From CADEDH01 sp965216205 (lineage in GTDB: Bacteria; Actinomycetota; Acidimicrobiia; Acidimicrobiales; SZUA-35): a stretch of 64,000 bases of DNA. Positions 33,568-41,681 of the stretch are shown here, one piece after another; the first letter of the stretch is position 1; each line of letters begins with the position of its first letter. The position numbers were made by a program, and so were the translations under genes. The notes under the pieces are model-generated. The model was not told the DNA's origin. It ran no database searches and worked only from the letters and a program-made list of their open reading frames with translations. The stretch spans positions 124,001 through 188,000 of the forward strand of contig OZ244139.1 of NCBI GenBank assembly GCA_965216205.1, in the 5' to 3' direction.

Positions 33568-34259
33568 CGGGATCCCCTGGATCGGGGCGCCTCGAGCACC
33601 GTCTCGAGTCCTGCCAAGATCGATCTGAGTCGCCGGTGGACCTGGGTCTGGGACATGTCGAGCTCGTCGGCGATCTCGCGCTGGGTGAGCTGATCTCGGA
33701 ACCGGAGCGCCAGAAGCTCGCGATCACCCTCGGACAGGTGCTCGGTGGCGCTGCGAACGTCGATCGCCGACTCGATGGCCTGCAGGTCGTCCTCGACCGT
33801 GGGATCGACCGCGGGACCGGTGGCTGCGAAGCGGACTCCTCTCGCTCGAAGACCGAGAAGCACGGTCTCGGTCGTCAGACCGGTGGCGTCGGCGAGCTCG
33901 TCCGGAGTCGGACTGCGACCGAGCTCCTGCTCCAGACGCTCCATTGCCCGGTTCACGGTGATCGACGCCTCCTGCACCCGACGGGGCACCCGAGCCGACC
34001 AGCCGGTCGACCGGAGATGCTTCTTCAGCTCGCCGATCATGGTTGCCACCGCGTACGGGCGGAACGAGCCGACGGTCGGGTCGTAGCGCTGCGCAGCGAG
34101 CAGCAACCCGACCAGTGCCACTTGCACCAGATCGGGATCGGCGTTGACGCCGTGCGAGTACCGCCGTGCGAGGCGTCTCGCCGCACCGATGTTGGCGACC
34201 ACGAGCTCGTCCGTCGAGGGATCGGTGGCTGGTCGGTCGTGGCCGTCGGCGGTGGTCAT
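33564..34259 (-). CDS. SigF/SigB-type RNA polymerase sigma factor
   Basis: A 231-residue group 3 sigma factor. Region 2 (DLVQVALVGLLLAAQRYDPTVG, AVATMIGELKKHLRSTGW), region 3 (VPRRVQEASITVNRAMERLEQELGRSPTPDELADATGL) and region 4 (LALRFRDQLTQREIADELDMSQTQVHRRLRS) follow the SigB/F/G pattern. Such factors direct general stress transcription and are held by partner-switching. ATG 34259 overlaps the previous stop. A matching promoter precedes the operon, so autoregulation is likely. Confidence 0.93.
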   Translation of the reverse strand: MTTADGHDRPATDPSTDELVVANIGAARRLARRYSHGVNADPDLVQVALVGLLLAAQRYDPTVGSFRPYAVATMIGELKKHLRSTGWSARVPRRVQEASITVNRAMERLEQELGRSPTPDELADATGLTTETVLLGLRARGVRFAATGPAVDPTVEDDLQAIESAIDVRSATEHLSEGDRELLALRFRDQLTQREIADELDMSQTQVHRRLRSILAGLETVLEAPRSRGSR

Positions 34260-34627
34260 CGCCGCCCTCCCGCCTCGAGCTCGAAAACGACGTCGTGACC
34301 GTCGACCCGCCAGGTCCCGAGTCCGGCCTCGATGAGGTCGTCCGAGCCGTCGGGAAGATCGGTGTGAAGAGCCGCAACGAATTCGCGAACGCTCACGCGG
34401 AGCACGGACGCCCCGTTCTCCACCGCCAACGAGGCGGCGCGGATCCCTCCCGTCGTGGCGATGCGCTCGACCAGTTCGATCAACGCGACGTCGGCCCGTT
34501 CGAGCCGAGCGAGATCTGCGCCCGCTCTCGTGAGGGCGAGGTCGACGATGGCGCTGATGCACTGGTAGGTCGCGTCGAGGTCTGCAGTCCCGAACTCGAC
34601 CTCGATCGTGGTCAGCTGATCGCGCAT
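34256..34627 (-). CDS. Degenerate anti-sigma (RsbW-like) regulator
   Basis: About 123 residues (129 from ATG 34645). The first half resembles the start of an RsbW-type HATPase: helices, then RADVALIELVERIATTG where a kinase would have an E-x2-xNA N box; the asparagine is absent, and no G1 or G2 glycine motif follows. It may bind the sigma factor or STAS protein without using ATP, but the similarity is weak. Its TGA overlaps the sigma start. ATG 34645 would overlap the upstream phosphatase by 8 bp. Confidence 0.6.
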   Translation of the reverse strand: MRDQLTTIEVEFGTADLDATYQCISAIVDLALTRAGADLARLERADVALIELVERIATTGGIRAASLAVENGASVLRVSVREFVAALHTDLPDGSDDLIEAGLGTWRVDGHDVVFELEAGGRR

Positions 34628-34637
34628 CGTTGCTTTG

Positions 34638-35759
34638 TCATACACCGAGGTCGCTCCTCTGCACCACGACTGTGGTGAGGTCGTCCAGCAGCTCCCCGTC
34701 GACGAACTCCATGATGGCGCGGCTGAAGCGGTTCGCGAGCTGGAGACTCGTGGCGTCGCCCACGAGCCTCGACAGCGCCCGGTCGACGGCCACGGCGCCG
34801 AACACCGCCCCGTCGGGATCGCGAGCCTCGGTGCTGCCGTCGCTCAGCATGCCCAGGATCTCGCCGGGAGCGAGTGGATCGAGCGTCGTGACGCGATACG
34901 ACGTCAGACCCTCGAGGCCGAGCGGTGGATCAGCCGGAACGCTGAGCGAGCGCACGCCCGTCGACGAGGTGCCTCGGCGGAGGGGCTCGTGACCGGCGTT
35001 CACGACGTGAACGCCGTCGTCGGTCAACTCGACCGCCACCATCGTGACGAACCGATCGCCGCCGTACTCGAGCTGGATCGCTTCATCGGCAGCAGCGACC
35101 TGATCGGCGAGCTCGCCCCCGTCACGACGGATCGTTCGAATCGCCGCCAGCGCCAGCGCAGCCGACAGGGTGGCCGAGACCCCATGCCCCATCGCGTCCA
35201 TCACCAGGGCGCAGGCCGTACCGCCGGGTCCGACGGCGAAGTCGTACATGTCGCCCGCGACCGTCGCCGCCGGCTGGAGCGTACCGGCGATGTCGTAGAC
35301 GGTCGCCGTCGCAGCGCGGAGCGGGAGCTGGTCCCACTGCAACTGAGCGGCAGGGGACATCTTGACCGGCCGTCGTAGCTGCTCGATGCGATCGAGGAGA
35401 GCTCGCTGATGATCGGCGAACATCCCGCCCAGCCGGCCCGCTGATCGGGTGAACCGCCCCGCCTCGTAGTCGTCGGAGCTCAACCGGGCCACCAGCAGGG
35501 GGAAGCGGCGGCTACACAACGGGGCGAGTGTCGAGCCTCCGGTCTCCGTTGCGACGCAGCCGAGCAGCGCATCGAGGATCTCTTCGTCGTCTATCGGGGG
35601 ACCGGTTGCAGGATCGAGTGGGCGGAGGCTGCGAAGGTCGTGAGCGATGACGTACAACTCGGCCGATGCGCCCAGATTCGTTCGAAGCCCATCGATGAAC
35701 CGGTCGTAGGTCTCGGCTTCGCCAACGTCTTCCCACGCGATCGGTGAGGGCTCGGTCAT
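34638..35759 (-). CDS. PP2C-type serine phosphatase (RsbU/SpoIIE family)
   Basis: A 373-residue protein. The N-terminal 150 residues look like a sensor or coiled-coil part (MFADHQRALLDRIEQLRRP). From about 150 the PP2C domain begins: VAGDMYDFAVG, CALVMDAMGHGVSATLS, FVTMVAVELTDDGVHVVNAGHEP and ILGMLSDGSTEARD give the metal-binding aspartates. It should dephosphorylate the STAS antagonist and so activate the sigma factor. Start and stop overlap neighbours (ATGA with YihY). Confidence 0.93.
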   Translation of the reverse strand: MTEPSPIAWEDVGEAETYDRFIDGLRTNLGASAELYVIAHDLRSLRPLDPATGPPIDDEEILDALLGCVATETGGSTLAPLCSRRFPLLVARLSSDDYEAGRFTRSAGRLGGMFADHQRALLDRIEQLRRPVKMSPAAQLQWDQLPLRAATATVYDIAGTLQPAATVAGDMYDFAVGPGGTACALVMDAMGHGVSATLSAALALAAIRTIRRDGGELADQVAAADEAIQLEYGGDRFVTMVAVELTDDGVHVVNAGHEPLRRGTSSTGVRSLSVPADPPLGLEGLTSYRVTTLDPLAPGEILGMLSDGSTEARDPDGAVFGAVAVDRALSRLVGDATSLQLANRFSRAIMEFVDGELLDDLTTVVVQRSDLGV

Positions 35760-36709
35760 CGGGAAGGCTCACGGCCGACCGTGTCGGCCTTGGTCGCCCC
35801 ACGCTCGCCCATCGGCCGTGGTGTACCGGTCGTCGTGTCTCGGGTGGTCTGGTGCTCGACCTCCGAGTTGATCTCGGCTGCGACGATCACGATCATCGCC
35901 GAGAGGTAGAGCCACAGCAGCATCACCACGATGGCCCCGAGGGAACCGTACGTCTCGTTGTAGGAGCCGAATCGGCTCACATAGAAACGGAGCCCGATGG
36001 ACACGGCGACCCAGGCGACGACGGCGAAGATCGAACCGAGACTGACCCATTGCCACTGCGGGTCGGCTCGATCGGGCCCGTAGCGGAACAGTGCCGCGAG
36101 CCCGGCAGCCACCAGCAACCCGACCGACAGCCAGACGACCGCCTGGAGCGCGGTGCCCGTCGTCCCGCCACCGCCGACCACCGAAGCGACGCTCGTCAGG
36201 GCGGCCGTCGCCACGATCACGAGGACGGCGCCGAGCGTGAAGCCGACGTGCAGGAGCTTTCGCTTCCAGAACGGACGGCTGTCAGGATCCTCGTCGTAGG
36301 CGATGTTGATCGCCTCGACGAGATGGCCCATGCCCGACGATGCCGACCAGAGGGCGAGGAGCAGGCCGACGACGGCAGCCGCGCCGAGCGCGCCGTTGGA
36401 ACCGTCGACCACGGCTCGGAGCTGTTGGCCGATGACCTGCGCGACCTCCTCCGGCGCCGTGCCCTCGATCCGATCGACCAGGCTCGTCACGTTCGATGGG
36501 TCGGCGACGAGCCCGTAGATCGAGAACACCGCACCGAAGAGGGGAACGAGCGCCGTGAAACCGAAGAAGGCGACGCCGGCAGCGGAGAGCGGGACGTGAT
36601 CCTTGCCGAACTCCTCCTTCAGGCGCAGTGCGACGTCCCACCAACCACGTGGCGGTATCTCCGTGGGGTTGTCAGCGTCACGTCCTCGTTCGGAGGCAAC
36701 TGTGGCCAT
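35756..36709 (-). CDS. YihY/virulence factor BrkB family membrane protein
   Basis: A 317-residue polytopic inner membrane protein of the YihY/UPF0761 family, with about six helices. DHVPLSAAGVAFFGFTALVPLF, LWSASSGMGHLVEAINIAYDE and SLGAIVVMLLWLYLSAMIVIVAAEIN are hallmark segments. Function in bacteria is unclear, although membrane stress links are suspected. It is the first gene of the sigma operon; ATG 36709 has GAGGAG four bases upstream and a SigF-type promoter beyond that. Confidence 0.92.
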   Translation of the reverse strand: MATVASERGRDADNPTEIPPRGWWDVALRLKEEFGKDHVPLSAAGVAFFGFTALVPLFGAVFSIYGLVADPSNVTSLVDRIEGTAPEEVAQVIGQQLRAVVDGSNGALGAAAVVGLLLALWSASSGMGHLVEAINIAYDEDPDSRPFWKRKLLHVGFTLGAVLVIVATAALTSVASVVGGGGTTGTALQAVVWLSVGLLVAAGLAALFRYGPDRADPQWQWVSLGSIFAVVAWVAVSIGLRFYVSRFGSYNETYGSLGAIVVMLLWLYLSAMIVIVAAEINSEVEHQTTRDTTTGTPRPMGERGATKADTVGREPSR

Positions 36710-36743
36710 GGGGCTCCTCGAGTGTCGGGAAGTCGTTCGGTGT

Positions 36744-36769
36744 GTACCCAGCGACGAGGATCTTGAACC
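36744..36769 (-). promoter_or_regulatory. SigF/SigB-type promoter of the partner-switching operon
   Basis: Read on the minus strand, GGTTC (36769-36765) and GGGTAC (36749-36744) are separated by exactly 15 bp, closely matching the SigB/SigF consensus GTTT-N14-16-GGGTAT. The -10 box ends about 35 bp upstream of the YihY start. This places the sigma factor under its own control. Confidence 0.6.
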
Positions 36770-36832
36770 GGGCTCGGGGCAACGCTGGTGGCCATGGGCT
36801 GGAGCGCTACCGTCAGCTGATACGCAGCGGCA

Positions 36833-37465
36833 CTAGGTCGCCGCGTCCTTCACGTCGGATGCCGCAGAGGACGCCTCCGACTTCAGCTCTCGAGCGTGGT
36901 CAGCGGCCGACGACTTGAGATCCCCAGCCGCCGATTCGGCGTGACCCTGCAGCGCCGACGCAACCGTCTGGCCCGATGCGGCCGCTTCGCGAGCGACGCT
37001 GCGCAGCTGCGGCTCCGCTTGCTGTGCGATCTGACGTTCGCGGCGCGACGCAGGGATGACCGAGCCCAGCAGCAGTCCTGCGCCGAAGCTGATCAGTCCA
37101 GCCGCCACCGGATTCCCCCGGGCTCGCCGGCGCACGTCGTCGGGCGAAGGGGCGAACCCCTGGAGCTGGTCGATTCGGGACGGATCCTCGTCGGTCCCGT
37201 CCCGGGTCGTCGAGCGCCCCGTCGAGCTCTGATGGTCGTCGTCGGCCGCCGAGCGCGGCATGGGCCGCCGGTGGTCGTCGTAGTCGGGCTCGTCGTTGCC
37301 GAAGATCGAGTCGGCGACGTCGGTGAGCCGTCGGCGAAGTCGCGTGGTGCGTCTGGCGGCGATGCGAGCGGGACTCACCCGATTCTCGATCTGGTCGACC
37401 GTGCCGGCGATGGAGGACCGCCGTTCGTGGATCTGTTGCCTCAGTTGGTCTGTGTCCTCAGCCAT
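36833..37465 (-). CDS. DUF3618-domain membrane protein
   Basis: A 210-residue protein. The N-terminus (LRQQIHERRSSIAGTVDQIENRVSP) is the DUF3618 motif, then a disordered middle, and a single helix at about 125-140 (GNPVAAGLISFGAGLLLGSVIP), with an Ala/Ser/Asp-rich amphipathic C-terminus. DUF3618 proteins accompany Holin-X proteins in Actinobacteria. Its start overlaps the Holin-X gene by 25 bp. Function unknown, probably envelope stress. Confidence 0.82.
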   Translation of the reverse strand: MAEDTDQLRQQIHERRSSIAGTVDQIENRVSPARIAARRTTRLRRRLTDVADSIFGNDEPDYDDHRRPMPRSAADDDHQSSTGRSTTRDGTDEDPSRIDQLQGFAPSPDDVRRRARGNPVAAGLISFGAGLLLGSVIPASRRERQIAQQAEPQLRSVAREAAASGQTVASALQGHAESAAGDLKSSAADHARELKSEASSAASDVKDAAT

Positions 37466-37863
37466 TCCTTGTCCCTTCTCAACTCTGCCTGTGTCTCACG
37501 GGGCGCCATCTCGACGTCCTCGAGCTCGCTCCTGCCGGTCAACGCCAACGCGACAGCCACAGCCGCCCACACCGCACCGACGATCAGGAAGGCGAACCCC
37601 GGGGCCACGACCTCTGCCAGGCCCCAGGCGGCGGCGGCCGAGAGCATGACAACGGCCACGAGGGCGGCGATCGCTCCGGCGCCGAGCATGCCGGCGCCCT
37701 TGCCCGCCGTGGCGACCTCCTGCTTGATCTCGGCCTTGGCCAGATCGATGTGATCGGTGACGAGATCGCCGAGATCGGAGGTCAGCCGACCGATGAGGTC
37801 GCCGAGTGATCGGTCGGGCTCGGCGAGGCGATACGGATCTCGTTCCGGAGGACGGTTGGTCAT
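37441..37863 (-). CDS. Putative actinobacterial Holin-X (phage_holin_3_6) family protein
   Basis: A 140-residue protein with DRSLGDLIGRLTSDLGDLVTDHIDLAKAEIKQEV, the Holin-X amphipathic start, and two membrane helices (about 55-80 and 88-108). Despite the name, no lysis gene or phage signature is nearby and the gene sits in a chromosomal stress cluster. ATG 37863 overlaps the preceding stop by 4 bp. Confidence 0.85.
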   Translation of the reverse strand: MTNRPPERDPYRLAEPDRSLGDLIGRLTSDLGDLVTDHIDLAKAEIKQEVATAGKGAGMLGAGAIAALVAVVMLSAAAAWGLAEVVAPGFAFLIVGAVWAAVAVALALTGRSELEDVEMAPRETQAELRRDKEWLRTQTN

Positions 37864-38423
37864 CGTCGCTCCGCTCGGGCCCGGGGTCGGCTCGCCGTCG
37901 TCGGCGAGGGTGTCGAGGTCCACGACGTCGATACCGCCGACTGGTCGTCCCCGAGCTCATCGGTGACCGCGTCCTTCAGGTCGTCGGTGTCCGTGTTGCG
38001 GACGAGGCGACCAGCGGCGAGCCCGGCGGCAAAGGTTGCACCGATGAACACCAGCGGGCGACGCCGGGCCAGGCGGCGGACCTCGCTCGCGACGCCATCG
38101 AGGCCGTCGCGGTCGTACCGCTGAACCATCGCATCGACCTGGTCGGCGCCCTGCGCTACCAGCCCCGACAGGGGGCCCTCACCGGCGTTGGCCATCGATC
38201 GAAGCTCCGAGGACATCGACCTGGCAGCTCTCGCCAACCGCTCGCTCTGCTGCTCGGCCTCCGATCGACCGGCCTGGCGGCCCTCGTCGAGCAGCCGTTG
38301 GGCGTGGCTGGATGCCTCGTCGGCGAGCTGCTCGGCGCTCGCTTGGGCCGACGAGGCGACGTCGCTCGCCTTGGAGGCAGCGACGTCGGTCGTCGAATCG
38401 TTCGAACTTCGGGCATCGGTCAC
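37860..38423 (-). CDS. Ala/Ser-rich membrane protein of the DUF3618/Holin-X cluster
   Basis: A 187-residue protein beginning with GTG after AAGGAGG. Residues 1-100 are Ala/Ser/Glu-rich and probably helical or coiled-coil (ASEQLADEASSHAQRLLDEG). A single helix follows at about 125-142 (RRPLVFIGATFAAGLAAGRLV), then a short disordered tail. No domain is assigned. It is the first gene of the three-gene membrane cluster and resembles LEA/YtxH-like stress proteins in composition. Confidence 0.7.
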   Translation of the reverse strand: MTDARSSNDSTTDVAASKASDVASSAQASAEQLADEASSHAQRLLDEGRQAGRSEAEQQSERLARAARSMSSELRSMANAGEGPLSGLVAQGADQVDAMVQRYDRDGLDGVASEVRRLARRRPLVFIGATFAAGLAAGRLVRNTDTDDLKDAVTDELGDDQSAVSTSWTSTPSPTTASRPRARAERR

Positions 38424-38528
38424 GATGGTGCCTCCTTGGGCGTGGGACCGATGGGTACCCGATTCGTGGCGGCGTGATTCGCCGACCCACCGCGACCGGT
38501 CCGGCGACCGGTCGACCGACCGCGGATG

Positions 38529-39572
38529 TCAGGTCGTCGCCATGTTCGGGTTCGAGATGTTCTCGGGGTAGTGCCGGCGAACTTCGCACTTCCGCTCGAG
38601 GGCTTCGATCACGGCCTCGGTGAAGTCGACCTCGTAGAGCGACTGGCAGATGCCCAGCCCGCCAGGGCTGAAGACGTTGATCTCCATGAGGAGGTCGCCG
38701 ACGATGTCCAGGCCGACCAGGAACATGCCGTCCTCCACGAGCTTGGGCTTGACCAGCTCGGCCACGGCGAGCATCTCGTCGGTCACCTCGACAGGGCGCA
38801 CCTTGCCCCCCGCCGACACGTTCGATCGGACGTCGGAGGTCTCGTTGACCCTGCGCAGCGCGGCGTACACGCCATCGTGGTGGAGGGCCTCCCCGTTCAT
38901 GACGAACATGCGGACGTCGCCATTCTCGGCCTCGGGAAGATACTCCTGCGCCACGACGTAGCCGTCGCGGAGGAGCGATTCGATGATCTGATTCAGGTTC
39001 GGCGCGTCGTCGCCACCCACCACGAAGACTCCGGTCCCGCCCGAGCCCTGGAGCGGCTTCAAGACCGCTCGACCGCCGAGCTCGTCGACGAACCCCTTGA
39101 TGTCCTCGGGCACACGCGAGATGAGCGTCTTGGGTCGAACCGCTTCCGGGAAGTGCTGGAAGTAGGTCTTGTTGATCGCGTTGGCCAGCGACGCCGGATC
39201 GTTCACGACAAGCACGCCTCGGGAGACGGCGAGCTGCCCGAAGAGGACCCCGGCGGTGACCGCCCAGGGCCTGGCCGACGCATCGTCAGCCGGATCGTTG
39301 CGCATCATCAGCACGTCGAGCTCGTCGACGCAGATCCGCTTGCTGATAGCGCCGGACGACTGCAAGCTCTCGAGGTACTCGGCCCGGTCGTCGATGCCAT
39401 CGGCCGCCCGACGGGCATGGGCGAAGACCTCGCCGCTCGGATCCTGACCGAGGTCGCCAACCCCGATGTGCCAAGGTGTGTGCCCGAGGCGAACCGCCGA
39501 GGCCGCCAACCGAGTGGTGGTGTACCCCGATTTCTCGGTCGCGACGTCGTTCACGAGCAAACCGATCTCCAT
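38529..39572 (-). CDS. Glutathione synthetase-like ATP-grasp ligase
   Basis: A 347-residue ATP-grasp enzyme close to prokaryotic GshB. NDPASLANAINKTYFQHF, RAVLKPLQGSGGTGVFVV, AQEYLPEAENGDVRMFVMNGE and GLDIVGDLLMEINVFSPGG reproduce the family motifs in order. It would join gamma-Glu-Cys (or a related peptide) with glycine using ATP. No gshA partner is in view, and Actinobacteria usually make mycothiol, so the true substrate is uncertain. ATG 39572 follows GGAAGGAAACTC. Confidence 0.88.
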   Translation of the reverse strand: MEIGLLVNDVATEKSGYTTTRLAASAVRLGHTPWHIGVGDLGQDPSGEVFAHARRAADGIDDRAEYLESLQSSGAISKRICVDELDVLMMRNDPADDASARPWAVTAGVLFGQLAVSRGVLVVNDPASLANAINKTYFQHFPEAVRPKTLISRVPEDIKGFVDELGGRAVLKPLQGSGGTGVFVVGGDDAPNLNQIIESLLRDGYVVAQEYLPEAENGDVRMFVMNGEALHHDGVYAALRRVNETSDVRSNVSAGGKVRPVEVTDEMLAVAELVKPKLVEDGMFLVGLDIVGDLLMEINVFSPGGLGICQSLYEVDFTEAVIEALERKCEVRRHYPENISNPNMATT

Positions 39573-39718
39573 GAGTTTCCTTCCCGTGGCGCCCGAGCGG
39601 CGAGCGTGGTCGTTCGGCCCGCCGGCGCTCAGCTTCCGGCTCCGTACACGCGATGTACCCCGTACGCGACGTCTCAATCCGCTTCACGGTTCGAGCCGAC
39701 CCCGGTGACGACGTCGGC

Positions 39719-39793
39719 TGGCACCCCCGGTAGGAATCGAACCTACGCACACGGTTCCGGAAACCGATGCTCTATCCACTGAGCTACGGGGGC
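39719..39793 (-). tRNA. tRNA-Arg (CCG anticodon), CCA encoded
   Basis: A full cloverleaf reads on the minus strand: acceptor GCCCCCG with a matching 3' strand, D arm GCTCAGTGGATAGAGC, anticodon loop TTCCGGA (CCG), T arm GTAGGTTCGAATCCTAC, and an encoded CCA at 39721-39719. It reads the CGG arginine codon, common in a high-GC genome. It is divergent from argS, which starts about 250 bp away. Confidence 0.95.
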
Positions 39794-39881
39794 TGGGTGA
39801 CCAGTGGCTGATGGCGGTGCCACTGCGGCCCACCACGTTAGCCGGCTCCGACACGTCCGCTACGCCCGATTTCCGGTGGGG

Positions 39882-39972
39882 GTGGGACAACACGAACGGG
39901 AACTCCTGCGAGCACGTGCAGAGCGGCCAGTACGATCGGGGTTGTCCGGTCACCAGCACGTGGGACAACACG
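39882..39972. repeat. 13-bp direct repeats upstream of argS
   Basis: GTGGGACAACACG occurs at 39882-39894 and again at 39960-39972, 78 bp apart, in the space between tRNA-Arg and argS. Spacing near a multiple of the helical turn would suit a regulator, but no protein can be named. Confidence 0.5.
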
Positions 39973-39978
39973 GCACCA

Positions 39979-40026
39979 GCAATGACCGAGGCAATGACCG
40001 AGGCAATGACCGAGGCAATGACCGAG
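39979..40026. repeat. Four 12-bp tandem repeats, each with an in-frame ATG, at the argS start
   Basis: The 12-mer GCAATGACCGAG is repeated perfectly at 39979, 39991, 40003 and 40015. Each gives an ATG (39982, 39994, 40006, 40018) in the argS frame, so translation from the first would yield a repeated AMTE N-terminus. The conserved start of ArgS lies further downstream. Confidence 0.93.
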
Positions 40027-40038
40027 AGGGTGTGTGGG

Positions 40039-41643
40039 ATGATCCGCGAGCAGTTGCTCGAAGCGGTACGAGGGGTGATGGCCGACCTCGGGGTCGACCC
40101 GTTGCCGGCCGCGGTGGTGATCGAGCGCCCCGCCCGCCGGGAGCACGGCGACTGGTCCACCAACGCCGCCCTCGTGTCGGCCAAGGCGGCCGGCCGCAAC
40201 CCCCGTGAGCTCGGCCAGGCCTTGCTCGACGCGCTCGAAGCCGATCCGCCGGCCCACGTGGAGCGGCTCGAGCTCGCCGGTCCCGGCTTCGTCAACTTCC
40301 ACCTCGCGCCCACGTGGCTCCACGACGAGCTCCGCACGATCGTCACGACCGGGGCCTCCGGCTGGGGTCGGCCCGATCTCGGCCACGGCCGGTCGGTGAA
40401 CATCGAGTACGTGTCGGCCAACCCGACGGGCCCGATCCACGCCGGCGGCGGCCGGTGGGGGGCCTTCGGCGACTCCCTGGCCAGGATCATGGAGCGGTGC
40501 GGCCACAAGGTGCACCGCGAGTTCTACATCAACGACCGCGGGGTCCAGACCCAGCTCTTCGGGGCGTCGCTGGAGGCGGCCAGGGCCGGGGAGGACCCGC
40601 CGGACGACGGCTACCTCGGCGCCTACATCGACGAGTGGGCGGCGGCGATGCCGGCCGACGCCGACCCGGTGGAGTGGGGCAAGCAGCGGTCGCTCCAGGA
40701 GGCCCGCGAGGTGCTGGCGTCCATGCACGTCGAGTTCGACACCTGGTCGAGCGAGGCGGCGCTCGTGACGGCGGGGGCCATGGACGCCGCGCTCGGCGAG
40801 CTCCGGGCCGGCGGCCACGTCTACGAGCAGGACGGCGCCACCTGGCTGCGCACCACCACCTTCGGCGACGATCAGGATCGGGTCCTCATCCGCAGCGACG
40901 GCGAGCCCACCTACTTCCTGCCCGACATCGCCTACCACCGCGACAAGTACAGCCGGGGCGACCACCTGATCGACATCCTCGGCGCCGACCACCACGGCTA
41001 CGTCGGGCGGATGCGGGCCGCCCTCCAGGCCCTCGGCCACGATCCCGAAACCTACGAGGTGATCATCGGCCAGAACGTGAAGCTGGTGCGGGACGGCGTC
41101 GAGGTGAAGATGTCGAAGCGGGCCGGCACGCTCGTGGAGATCGGCGACCTGATCGATGCGGTCGGGCCCGACGTCGCCCGCTTCGTCTACCTGCTCCAGT
41201 CGGTCGACTCGCCCCAGACGATCGACCTCGACGTGTTCACCGTGCAGGCGGCCGAGAACCCTGTGTTCTACGTCCAGTACGCCAACGCCCGGATCCACTC
41301 GATCGGGCAACAGGCCGCCGAGCGGGGCGTCGAGCGGCAACCGATCGAGGGCGTCGACCTCACCCCGCTCGTCCACGAGCGTGAGCTGGAGCTGTTGCGG
41401 GAGCTGTCGGCGTTCGCCGAAGTGCTGGAGCTGGCGTGCAACGAGCGGGCCCCCCACCGGATCAGCACGTGGGTGCGGGGGCTGGCCGCCGCCTTTCACG
41501 GCTTCTACCGCGACTGCCCGATCCTCCGGTCCGACGTCGACCCCGCCACCCGACAGGCCCGCCTCTGGCTGGCCGAGGCGGCCAGGATCGGTCTCGCCGC
41601 CGGGCTCGACCTGCTCGGCGTCGACGCCCCGGAGTCGATGTGA
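40039..41643 (+). CDS. argS: Arginyl-tRNA synthetase
   Basis: About 534 residues from ATG 40039, up to 553 from ATG 39982. It charges tRNA-Arg. The class I HIGH-like motif appears as NPTGPIHAGGGRWG and the KMSKS-like motif as VEVKMSKRAGT. The N-terminal Add1-like domain and the C-terminal DALR domain (YANARIHSIGQQ...ISTWVRGLA) are complete. ATG 40039 is preferred because GAGAGGG lies eight bases upstream and MIREQLLEAV matches the usual N-terminus. It begins the argS-lysA-hom-thrC run. Confidence 0.97.
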   Translation: MIREQLLEAVRGVMADLGVDPLPAAVVIERPARREHGDWSTNAALVSAKAAGRNPRELGQALLDALEADPPAHVERLELAGPGFVNFHLAPTWLHDELRTIVTTGASGWGRPDLGHGRSVNIEYVSANPTGPIHAGGGRWGAFGDSLARIMERCGHKVHREFYINDRGVQTQLFGASLEAARAGEDPPDDGYLGAYIDEWAAAMPADADPVEWGKQRSLQEAREVLASMHVEFDTWSSEAALVTAGAMDAALGELRAGGHVYEQDGATWLRTTTFGDDQDRVLIRSDGEPTYFLPDIAYHRDKYSRGDHLIDILGADHHGYVGRMRAALQALGHDPETYEVIIGQNVKLVRDGVEVKMSKRAGTLVEIGDLIDAVGPDVARFVYLLQSVDSPQTIDLDVFTVQAAENPVFYVQYANARIHSIGQQAAERGVERQPIEGVDLTPLVHERELELLRELSAFAEVLELACNERAPHRISTWVRGLAAAFHGFYRDCPILRSDVDPATRQARLWLAEAARIGLAAGLDLLGVDAPESM

Positions 41644-41681
41644 TGGGGACGATGTCGATGGGGACGATGTCGATGGGGGCG
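41638..41681. repeat. About three 15-bp tandem repeats between argS and lysA
   Basis: Units ATGTCGATGGGGACG at 41652-41666 and 41667-41681 (one base changed), with a 14-bp diverged copy from 41638. They fill the whole gap between argS and lysA. Confidence 0.85.

Noticed and set aside
37441..37863. Holin suggesting a prophage
   Set aside because: The family name is historical; no endolysin, integrase or phage structural gene is near, and it overlaps DUF3618 in a chromosomal cluster.
38455..38476. GGGTAC as a SigF -10 for the DUF3618/Holin-X cluster
   Set aside because: No GTTT-like -35 is found at 14-16 bp; kept only as a weak hint in a finding.
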